A stretch of 10,730 nt of DNA. It comes from Bacteroidia bacterium. Lineage in GTDB: Bacteria; Planctomycetota; Phycisphaerae; Phycisphaerales; SM1A02. Where the stretch lies: NCBI GenBank assembly GCA_030054235.1, contig JASGCG010000026.1:1-10730 (forward strand), read 5' to 3'. A program made the translations under genes and the position numbers. The notes beneath the pieces were generated by a model. That model searched no databases, was not told the origin of the DNA, and saw only the letters and a program-made list of their open reading frames with translations. Positions 1 through 5,808 of the stretch are shown here, piece after piece. Numbering within the stretch: position 1 is the first letter of the stretch; every line of letters begins with the position of its first letter.

Positions 1-680
1 GCATCGTCTGGGGCTCCACGCTCAACAAGGGCAAGTTCGGAGACGTGGTCGCGCAGTACGGCAGTGATGCCGCCGGCGTCGCCACCTTCCAGCACGAGGT
101 CGACTTCATCCACAACCTGCCCGCGCTGGTCTTCGTCGAGATCTTCGTGCTTTGGCTGCCGATCGCCTTCCACGCGATCCTCGGCGTCTACTTCGCGCGC
201 ACCGGCAAGAGCAACGTCGATCGCTACGCGTACCAAGGCAACTACCGCTACTGGCTGCAGCGCATGACCGGCTACGTCGGCGTGGCGTTCATCTTCGCCC
301 ACGTCAGCAGCCTGCGCTGGGGCTGGACCTACGGTGGCCTGCTGCCGACCTTCGATGCCGCGCACGCCGCGAGCTCGACCGCGTCGCACATGCAGGATGG
401 CCTGCTGGGCACGACCATCGCCATGCTCTACCTCTTCAGCGTGCTGTGCTTGGTCTTCCACTTCGCCAACGGCCTGTGGACCGCCGCCATCACCTGGGGC
501 CTCACGGTCTCGACCGGCGCGCAACGCCGCTGGGGACAGGTCTGCGCAGCCATCGGCGTGGCGCTGGCCATTGCCGGCACGTCGGCCGTCATCGGCTTCG
601 TGACCCTCGATCCCGAAGAGGCCCGTCAGGTCGAGGACCAGCTCGCCGGACAGGTCACCGAATCCTCCGCCTCGCATTGA
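1..680 (+). CDS. sdhC: Succinate dehydrogenase cytochrome b558 subunit (5'-partial)
   Basis: Membrane anchor of complex II: it binds two hemes b and passes electrons to quinone. The frame is open from base 3, so 225 residues are visible and the true start lies left of the window. A GTG at 45 is in frame but internal, because coding similarity continues upstream of it. The family (Bacillus subtilis SdhC type, about 200 residues, five membrane helices) uses four histidines as heme ligands. Three are visible in matching helices: His57 in LPIAFHAILGVY, His100 in FIFAHV and His153 in LVFHFANGLW, counting from base 3. The fourth, in helix I, lies outside the window. A last hydrophobic helix spans about residues 181-200, followed by an acidic hydrophilic tail. 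sdhA starts 42 bp downstream, so the two are probably co-transcribed. The fold and partners make the family call firm; succinate oxidation versus fumarate reduction cannot be settled from sequence. Confidence 0.95.
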   Translation, partial: IVWGSTLNKGKFGDVVAQYGSDAAGVATFQHEVDFIHNLPALVFVEIFVLWLPIAFHAILGVYFARTGKSNVDRYAYQGNYRYWLQRMTGYVGVAFIFAHVSSLRWGWTYGGLLPTFDAAHAASSTASHMQDGLLGTTIAMLYLFSVLCLVFHFANGLWTAAITWGLTVSTGAQRRWGQVCAAIGVALAIAGTSAVIGFVTLDPEEARQVEDQLAGQVTESSASH

Positions 681-710
681 CTTCCGTCCACGCACGGCCT
701 TGAATCAACC

Positions 711-714
711 GGAG
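711..714 (+). promoter_or_regulatory. Shine-Dalgarno sequence of sdhA
   Basis: GGAG lies 8 nt before the ATG at 723 and supports that start. The leader is only 42 bp after the sdhC stop, which fits translation from a polycistronic message. sdhB, hemW and purA show no comparable ribosome-binding site. Confidence 0.7.
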
Positions 715-722
715 CACGAACC

Positions 723-2615
723 ATGGCAACCAAGCAGTCCCGCGTGATCGTCGTCGGTGGTGGCCTTGCCGGCCTCGGCGCCGCCGTGAAGGCCGCCGAA
801 CTCGGCGTCCAGGTCGACCTCTTCAGCATCGTCCCCGTGAAGCGCTCGCACAGCGTCTGCGCGCAGGGTGGCATCAACGCGTGCAACGAGATCGCCCGGC
901 AGCAGGGCTATTCGGAGTACGAGCACTTCGACGAGTCCATCTACGGCGGCGACTTCCTCGCCAACCAGCCGCCGGTGTACGAGATGGCGCACTGGGCGCC
1001 GCGCATCATCGACCTGCTCGATCGCATGGGCGTGCCGTTCAATCGCACGAAGGAAGGCCAGCGCGACCTGCGCCTCTTCGGCGGTTCGCTCTACAAGCGC
1101 ACGCACTTCGCCGGCGCCACCACCGGCCAGCAGCTCATCTACGCCTTCGACGAGCAGGTGCGCCGCTTCGAGACCGAAGGCAAGGTCACCAAGTACGAGC
1201 ACTGGGAGTTCCTGCGTCCGCTCATCGCGGCCGATGGCACGTGCTGCGGCATCGTGGCCCAGGACCTTCGCACCATGCAGGTCCGCGCGTTCCGCGCGAG
1301 CGCGGTCGTCATGGCCACCGGCGGCTGTGGCCTCGTCTTCGGCAAGAGCACCAACAGCGTCATGTGCACCGGCGGCGCCGCCAGCCGGTGCTACCAGCTC
1401 GGTGCGTGGTACGGCAACGGCGAGTTCATCCAGGTCCACCCCACGGCGATCCCCGGCCACGACAAGCTCCGCCTGATGAGCGAGAGCGCCCGCGGCGAAG
1501 GAGGCCGCGTGTGGGTCCCCCGCCGCAAGGGCGATCAGCGCGATCCGCGACAGATCCCCGACGCCGAGCGCTGGTACTTCCTCGAGGAGAAGTACCCCAA
1601 GTACGGCAACATCGTCCCGCGCGACATCGCCACGCGTGAGATCTTCGATGTCTGCGTGAACCAGGGCATGGGCGTGGGCGGGCAGAACCAGGTCTACCTC
1701 GACCTCACCCACCTCGGCCGCGAGTACATGGACCGCAAGCTCGGCGGCATCGTCGAGATCTACCGAAAGTTCGTGGGCGAGGAGCCCTCGGAAGTGCCGA
1801 TGCGCATCTTCCCCGGCATGCACTACAGCATGGGCGGCCTGTGGACCACGTACACCGCCAAGCCCGATCACCAGGGCATGGTCTATGGCGCACCCAACAA
1901 CATGATGACCAACATCCCGGGGCTCTATGCCTTCGGCGAGGTCAACTACCAGTTCCACGGCGCGAACCGCCTCGGCGCGAATGCGCTGCTCAGCTGCATC
2001 TTCGATGGCCTCTTCTCCGGCGCGAGCGTGGCGGCGTGGGCCAAGGAGCACGCGGTCGACGCCGTGCCGCAGCAGGTCTATGACGACGGCGTCGCAGCCG
2101 AGCAGGCGCGCATGCAGTCGCTCGCCACGGGCACCGGCGGCGAGAACCCGTATCAGATCGGCAAGGAACTCGGCGACGAGATGACCGCCGCCGCCACCGT
2201 CGTGAAGAGCGAGGCCCGCCTGATGCAGGCGCGCGCCAAGCTGGCCGACCTCCGCGACCGCTCGCGCCGCATGAGCCTGTCCGACACGGGCATGTGGACC
2301 AACCAGAATCTCTCGTACGCCCGCGCCGTGGCGGACATGGTGATCCTGGCCCAAGCCATCATCGAGGGTTCGATCGAGCGCAAGGAAAGCCGCGGCAGCC
2401 ACTACCGCACGGACTATCCGACCCGCAACGACGAGCGCTTCCTCAAGTCGACCGTCGCGGCGTACGACCCGGTTTCGGGCGGCTGCAGCATCAGCTTCGA
2501 GGACGTCGACACCGCGCTCGTGCAGCCACGCGCTCGCACGTACGGCAAGGTCGAGGCCCCCGCCGGCGCTCCTGCGCCCAAGGTGGCTGTGCCAGCGAGT
2601 CCCGACGCGAGCTGA
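723..2615 (+). CDS. sdhA: Succinate dehydrogenase flavoprotein subunit
   Basis: Catalytic subunit of complex II: it oxidises succinate to fumarate on the cytoplasmic face and passes electrons to SdhB. It has 630 residues. The N-terminal dinucleotide fold has GGGLAGLGAA at 12-21. RSHSVCAQGG at 41-50 supplies His43, the expected covalent FAD attachment residue. Catalytic and dicarboxylate-binding positions are present by homology: His239 in HPTAIPG, Arg257 and Glu259 in SARGEGG, Arg300 in VPRD, His367 in PGMHYSMGG and Arg416 in GANRLGANALLS. The motif style (RSHSVCAQGG, and GANALLSC near the FAD) is that of the Bacillus subtilis subgroup, consistent with the b558-type SdhC upstream and menaquinone use. 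The last 25 or so residues are Ala/Pro-rich and look dispensable. The usual next gene, sdhB, is displaced by an opposite-strand gene. No broken motif or frameshift is seen. Confidence 0.98.
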   Translation: MATKQSRVIVVGGGLAGLGAAVKAAELGVQVDLFSIVPVKRSHSVCAQGGINACNEIARQQGYSEYEHFDESIYGGDFLANQPPVYEMAHWAPRIIDLLDRMGVPFNRTKEGQRDLRLFGGSLYKRTHFAGATTGQQLIYAFDEQVRRFETEGKVTKYEHWEFLRPLIAADGTCCGIVAQDLRTMQVRAFRASAVVMATGGCGLVFGKSTNSVMCTGGAASRCYQLGAWYGNGEFIQVHPTAIPGHDKLRLMSESARGEGGRVWVPRRKGDQRDPRQIPDAERWYFLEEKYPKYGNIVPRDIATREIFDVCVNQGMGVGGQNQVYLDLTHLGREYMDRKLGGIVEIYRKFVGEEPSEVPMRIFPGMHYSMGGLWTTYTAKPDHQGMVYGAPNNMMTNIPGLYAFGEVNYQFHGANRLGANALLSCIFDGLFSGASVAAWAKEHAVDAVPQQVYDDGVAAEQARMQSLATGTGGENPYQIGKELGDEMTAAATVVKSEARLMQARAKLADLRDRSRRMSLSDTGMWTNQNLSYARAVADMVILAQAIIEGSIERKESRGSHYRTDYPTRNDERFLKSTVAAYDPVSGGCSISFEDVDTALVQPRARTYGKVEAPAGAPAPKVAVPASPDAS

Positions 2616-2639
2616 CGAGGCAGGCGAACGCTCTGTGCG

Positions 2640-2658
2640 CGGAGGCGATGCGCCTCCG
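2640..2658. terminator. Hairpin between convergent sdhA and prenyltransferase genes
   Basis: A perfect 8-bp inverted repeat, CGGAGGCG / CGCCTCCG, encloses a 3-nt ATG loop in the 56-bp gap between the two convergent stop codons (2615 and 2672). No T-tract follows on either strand, so it is not a canonical intrinsic terminator. Its symmetry and position suggest a bidirectional stop or a block to read-through; it could also protect 3' ends. Function is inferred from position. Confidence 0.5.
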
Positions 2659-2671
2659 GTACATCAGCCTG

Positions 2672-3610
2672 TCATGCGATGAAGAGTCGCTCCAGCCACT
2701 GCTTGGCTTGGGGCCAGTAGAGGCTCGCCCACGTCCCCGCGACGAAGCACGCCATGCCCACGAGCGCCGTGCGATCCGTGCGCAGCACCTCGAGCGGGCT
2801 GTCGCTCAGTCCTCGGCGGGCACGGTGGTAGAAGCGGTACACGACCAGCAGTACGAACGGCGTGAGCAACGCCAGGCCCGCGGCCCCGGCGCCATAGAGG
2901 CTCTTCGCGTGGTCGCTGAGCGCGTAGAGCAGGTACATGAGCACGGCCATGCACGCCGAGATCGCCAGCAGGAACTGCAGCTCTTGCTCATCCCCGTAGC
3001 CCGCGCGCTGCCGCCAACCGCCGCCCTCGCGCTGCGCAGCCACCAGGTCGCAGGTTCGCTTCACGAAACCGAGGAACAGCGTGAGGAAGAAGACGCAGAG
3101 CACAAGCCACACCGAGATGCGCACGTCGATCGCGACCGCACCCACGACCGCGCGCAGCGTGAACCCCAGGGCGATCGTCGCCACATCGAGGTACGCGCGA
3201 CGCTTGAGCGTCAGGTTGTAGCCGGCCTGCAGCACGGCGTACGCGGCGACGAGCCATCCTGCCCCGTTGCCCACGGCAAAGCCCATCGACAACCCCACGA
3301 GCATGCACCCTACACCGACGAGCGTCGCCGTGACCGCCGACACCGCACCGCTGGCCACGGGGCGTCGACGCTTGGTCGGATGCAGGCGGTCCTCGGCGGC
3401 GTCCCACGCATCGTTGAGGGCGTACCAGCCGCTGGCGACCAGGCCGATCGCGACGAAGGCCATGAGCGCCAGCCTGAGCTTGGCATCGACGACCGCGCGT
3501 TCGACGCCGCGGCCCTCGCCGGCCAGCCAGAAGACGATCGGCACCAGGACGAAGACGCCCTTGGTCCAGTCGCCGGGGCGGAGCAGCCTGAGCAGTGCGG
3601 GCATGGCCAT
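2672..3610 (-). CDS. UbiA-family prenyltransferase, DPPR synthase-like
   Basis: Polytopic membrane enzyme of 312 residues with about eight or nine hydrophobic helices. UbiA-family enzymes use Mg2+ held by two Asp-rich motifs to transfer a polyprenyl group. Motif 1 is NDAWDAAED at 66-74, followed by HPTKRRRP at 77-84. That HPxKxxRP extension, LKRRAYLD at 135-142 and SPLEVLRTDR at 271-280 resemble decaprenyl-phosphate phosphoribosyltransferase (DPPR synthase), which joins PRPP to a polyprenyl phosphate on the way to activated arabinose. KRTCD at 184-188 probably supplies the second acidic site. The family call is firm and the substrate is inferred; an aromatic or quinone prenyltransferase is the main alternative. 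No arabinosyltransferase or epimerase neighbours are visible to support the DPPR role. The gene sits antisense between sdhA and sdhB, convergent with sdhA and divergent from sdhB. Translation may start at the second ATG (3604) rather than at 3610. Confidence 0.85.
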   Translation of the reverse strand: MAMPALLRLLRPGDWTKGVFVLVPIVFWLAGEGRGVERAVVDAKLRLALMAFVAIGLVASGWYALNDAWDAAEDRLHPTKRRRPVASGAVSAVTATLVGVGCMLVGLSMGFAVGNGAGWLVAAYAVLQAGYNLTLKRRAYLDVATIALGFTLRAVVGAVAIDVRISVWLVLCVFFLTLFLGFVKRTCDLVAAQREGGGWRQRAGYGDEQELQFLLAISACMAVLMYLLYALSDHAKSLYGAGAAGLALLTPFVLLVVYRFYHRARRGLSDSPLEVLRTDRTALVGMACFVAGTWASLYWPQAKQWLERLFIA

Positions 3611-3613
3611 GAC

Positions 3614-3619
3614 CCACCT
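3614..3619 (-). promoter_or_regulatory. Shine-Dalgarno-like site of the prenyltransferase gene
   Basis: On the minus strand AGGTGG lies only 3 nt before the ATG at 3610 but 9 nt before the in-frame ATG at 3604. The spacing favours 3604, giving a protein two residues shorter (starting MPALLRLLRPG). Confidence 0.45.
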
Positions 3620-3627
3620 ATCGGCCG

Positions 3628-3654
3628 AACCCGGGGTCGGGTTTGCGCAATTGC
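3628..3654. repeat. Cluster of dyads in the prenyltransferase/sdhB divergent gap
   Basis: The 113-bp gap between the divergent starts holds an inverted repeat, AACCCG - GGGT - CGGGTT (3628-3643, 6-bp stem). Directly next to it are two overlapping perfect 8-bp palindromes, TTGCGCAA (3643-3650) and GCAATTGC (3647-3654). They lie 18-44 bp upstream of the prenyltransferase start and about 70 bp upstream of sdhB. Such clustering suggests a protein-binding site or a leader hairpin for the minus-strand gene. I do not recognise a known operator. Confidence 0.35.
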
Positions 3655-3708
3655 CCGAGTCGGACCGCCGGGGGGCCCGGGCGAGCCACCGTGAGCGACC
3701 TGCGAGCC

Positions 3709-3714
3709 TAGAAT
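3709..3714 (+). promoter_or_regulatory. sdhB: Putative -10 element of sdhB (leaderless type)
   Basis: TAGAAT matches the TAnnnT -10 consensus and ends 9 nt before the sdhB ATG, so transcription would begin at or within a few bases of the start codon. No Shine-Dalgarno sequence is seen, which fits a leaderless mRNA. No convincing -35 hexamer lies 16-18 bp upstream. An independent promoter is expected, because the opposite-strand gene separates sdhB from sdhCA. Confidence 0.45.
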
Positions 3715-3723
3715 CGGGCAGCC

Positions 3724-4536
3724 ATGATCGCTTCGCCCAACACCACCTCGGCCAACCCCGTCCGCACGATCACCGTCACGATCAAGCGCCAGAACGGCCC
3801 GACCGAGCAGCCTCGTTGGGAGTCCTTCCAGGTCGAAACCCAGGACACCGCGAACCTCATCAGCGTGCTCCAGTCGATCGCCGCTCGCCCGGTCACGACC
3901 GAGGGCTCCGCGACCACGCCGGTCGTCTACGACAGCGGCTGCCTCGAGGAAGTCTGCGGCTCGTGCGCCATGGTCATCAACGGCCGCGTGCGCCCCGCCT
4001 GCAGCGCGCTGATCGGCCAGATCGTGGGTGAGGACAACACCATCACCATCGAACCCATGGGCAAGTTCCCTGTGGTCCGCGACCTTTCCGTCGATCGCGA
4101 GCGCATGTTCGCGGCACTGCGCCGCGTCAAGGCTTGGGTCCCGATCGATGGCACGTACAACCTCGGTGCGGGCCCTCAGGAAACCCCGGATCGCCAGGAA
4201 ACGCGCTACGTCATGAGCACCTGCATGTCCTGCGGCTGCTGCCTCGAGGCGTGCCCGCAGTACCAGAAGGAAGCCGATCCGAAGGCCTGGGACACGTCGT
4301 TCGTCGGCGCAGCCGCGATCAACCAGGCGCGCCTCTTCAACATGCACGCGACCGGCGCCACCGAGAAGGAAGCACGGCTCGAGGTGCTCACCGGCGAGGG
4401 CGGCGTGAACGATTGCGGCAACGCGCAGAACTGCGTGAAGGTCTGCCCGAAGGAGATCCCGCTCACCGAGTCAATCGCCGCCATCGGCCGCGATGTCACG
4501 GTGCACGCCGTGAAGAAGTTCTTCACGGGTCGCTGA
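3724..4536 (+). CDS. sdhB: Succinate dehydrogenase iron-sulfur subunit
   Basis: Electron-transfer subunit of complex II, linking FAD in SdhA to heme and quinone in SdhC. It has 270 residues. The N-terminal ferredoxin-like domain binds [2Fe-2S] with Cys73, Cys78, Cys81 and Cys93 (SGCLEEVCGSC...PAC). The C-terminal domain carries CMSCGCCLEACP at 167-178. By family alignment Cys167, Cys170, Cys173 and Cys241 hold [4Fe-4S], while Cys177, Cys231 and Cys237 hold [3Fe-4S]. All eleven cluster ligands are present. The ATG at 3724 is the only reasonable start; it leaves about 15 residues before the first beta strand and follows the TAGAAT element directly. It lies 1.1 kb beyond sdhA, separated by the antisense prenyltransferase gene, although sdhA and sdhB are normally adjacent. 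It ends 18 bp from the convergent hemW stop. Confidence 0.97.
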   Translation: MIASPNTTSANPVRTITVTIKRQNGPTEQPRWESFQVETQDTANLISVLQSIAARPVTTEGSATTPVVYDSGCLEEVCGSCAMVINGRVRPACSALIGQIVGEDNTITIEPMGKFPVVRDLSVDRERMFAALRRVKAWVPIDGTYNLGAGPQETPDRQETRYVMSTCMSCGCCLEACPQYQKEADPKAWDTSFVGAAAINQARLFNMHATGATEKEARLEVLTGEGGVNDCGNAQNCVKVCPKEIPLTESIAAIGRDVTVHAVKKFFTGR

Positions 4537-4554
4537 GCGCCCCTTCCGGCTGCG

Positions 4555-5766
4555 CTAGAGCAGCTCGCGCAGCACGCTGTCGCTCGTCAGCACGCCGCGC
4601 TCCGAGAAGCGCAGCCGATCGCCCAACCACTCCATGTCGCCGCGCGCGATGGCCGCATCGATGGCCGCCTTGCGCTGCGCTGCACGAGTCCCCCGACCCA
4701 ACAGGGCCTGCACGCGCTCCGAGCGCATGCCGTCCAGCAGCCGCAGCCCCATCAGGAACGCCTCGCCGATCCGGCCGTCCTCGTCGAGCGCCTCGACGCT
4801 GCGCACGGGCGGCCACGGCCCTTGATCGAGCCATTCCTGCAGCACGGCCACGTTCTTCCAGCGCAGGCCGGCTGCGTGGCCGCTGGCGCTCGGGCCGAGG
4901 GCGATCCACTCGCCGTCCTCCCAGTACAGCAGGTTGTGACGGCACTCCTGCCCGGGCTTGGCCCAATTGCTGATCTCGTAGTGGTGGTAGCCGGCCGCCG
5001 CAAGCGTGGCGACCGTGTGCTCATACATGCTTGCCTCAAGGTCCTCGTCCAGCCGCTCGACGCCACCAGCCTCGAGGCGCGCCCGCAGCGGCGTGCCCGG
5101 CTCGTACACCAGCCCGTAGCACGAGAGGTGATCGGGCGCGAGCGCCAGCGCCTGCGCAAGATCGTCCTGCCACTGGTCGATCGTCGACGTCGGCACCGCG
5201 AAGATGAGATCGATGTTCAGGCGCGCGATCCCGGCCGCGCGGAGCCATCCCATCGCGCGCGCGACCGATGCCGGCTCATGGTGGCGTTCGAGCTGGCGCA
5301 AGAGCGCCGGCTGGAAGCTCTGCGCACCCATGCTCACGCGCGTGACGCCGCAGGATGCGAGCACATCGGCCTTCGATGCCGTCACCGTCTCGGGATTCGC
5401 CTCCACGGTCCATTCGGCGCCATCGGCCCAGGGCAACAGCTCACGCAACCCGCGCAAGAGTCGCGCGAGCCGCTCATCCGTGAGCAGCGTCGGCGTCCCG
5501 CCACCCACGAAGAGCGTCGTGAGTGGTGCGTGCACCAGCGTGGCCATCGCACGGGCCTCGGCCAGGAGCCGATCGACGAACGCGTCCTGGCGATCCTTCG
5601 TGTCGACGAAGGAGTAGAAGTCGCAGTAGTGGCACTTGTGGAAGCAGAACGGTACGTGCACGTACGCACCGGCGGGCCTGGCCGCCGCGAGCTTCGGCAG
5701 CCACGACGAAAGCGGCTGCGCCGTGGCCGGACCACCGGCGGCTTGCGGCAAGTGCACGGGTTCCAT
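4555..5766 (-). CDS. hemW: Radical SAM heme chaperone HemW
   Basis: Member of the HemN/HemW radical-SAM family. HemW binds heme and is implicated in delivering it to respiratory membrane proteins; it is often misannotated as oxygen-independent coproporphyrinogen III oxidase. It has 403 residues. The radical-SAM motif CFHKCHYCDF (41-50) gives Cys41, Cys45 and Cys48, with Phe50 where true HemN oxidases have a fourth Cys. That points to HemW. Further motifs are GGGTPT at 88-93, VEANPE at 121-126, SMGAQSF at 145-151, YEISNWAKPG at 263-272 and HNLLYW at 277-282, the HemW heme-binding region. The end, ERGVLTSDSVLRELL, matches the small C-terminal HemW domain. About 30 N-terminal residues precede the core, somewhat longer than usual, but no later ATG comes before the motif. 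It is convergent with sdhB and divergent from purA. Service to the di-heme SdhC nearby is plausible inference. Confidence 0.93.
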   Translation of the reverse strand: MEPVHLPQAAGGPATAQPLSSWLPKLAAARPAGAYVHVPFCFHKCHYCDFYSFVDTKDRQDAFVDRLLAEARAMATLVHAPLTTLFVGGGTPTLLTDERLARLLRGLRELLPWADGAEWTVEANPETVTASKADVLASCGVTRVSMGAQSFQPALLRQLERHHEPASVARAMGWLRAAGIARLNIDLIFAVPTSTIDQWQDDLAQALALAPDHLSCYGLVYEPGTPLRARLEAGGVERLDEDLEASMYEHTVATLAAAGYHHYEISNWAKPGQECRHNLLYWEDGEWIALGPSASGHAAGLRWKNVAVLQEWLDQGPWPPVRSVEALDEDGRIGEAFLMGLRLLDGMRSERVQALLGRGTRAAQRKAAIDAAIARGDMEWLGDRLRFSERGVLTSDSVLRELL

Positions 5767-5772
5767 GCCTGC

Positions 5773-5778
5773 AGCCTA
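5773..5778 (-). promoter_or_regulatory. hemW: Putative -10 element of hemW (leaderless type)
   Basis: Reading leftwards, TAGGCT (TAnnnT) ends 6 nt before the hemW ATG at 5766, with no Shine-Dalgarno site between. The expected -35 region (around 5796-5801) would overlap the proposed purA -10. Single short motifs occur by chance, so support comes mainly from the same arrangement at sdhB and purA. Confidence 0.35.
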
Positions 5779-5792
5779 GCCCCACGCGCCGT

Positions 5793-5798
5793 TAGCAT
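5793..5798 (+). promoter_or_regulatory. purA: Putative -10 element of purA (leaderless type)
   Basis: TAGCAT (TAnnnT) ends 10 nt before the purA ATG at 5809. The stretch between is C-rich (CCCCCGC) and has no ribosome-binding site. Its -35 region (around 5770-5775) would overlap the proposed hemW -10, so the two divergent promoters would be interlocked. No strong -35 match is seen. Confidence 0.4.
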
Positions 5799-5808
5799 CC
5801 CCCGCTTC

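Noticed and set aside
45..47. GTG as the start of sdhC
   Set aside because: The same frame is open to base 3 and the expected first heme-binding helix is missing, so the GTG is internal and the gene is cut by the window edge.
705..2402. 565-codon open frame antisense to sdhA
   Set aside because: It mirrors a strongly conserved gene. Its Ala/Arg/Val/His-rich product has no recognisable motif and is typical of antisense frames in GC-rich DNA.
2294..3694. Long + strand frame over the end of sdhA and the prenyltransferase gene
   Set aside because: The product is low-complexity Arg/His/Glu-rich and the opposite strand has clear UbiA motifs and membrane helices.
4549..4564. GCTGC/GCAGC stem over the hemW stop as a terminator
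   Set aside because: The stem is 5 bp, lies mostly within the hemW coding end and has no T-tract; expected by chance.
4555..5766. hemW as an oxygen-independent coproporphyrinogen III oxidase (HemN)
   Set aside because: The radical-SAM motif is CxxxCxxCDF without the fourth Cys of HemN, and the HNxxYW and C-terminal features match HemW.
4822..5808. N-terminal extension of purA
   Set aside because: The stretch is antisense to hemW and has no family similarity. The ATG at 5809 puts the GTP loop at the normal distance.
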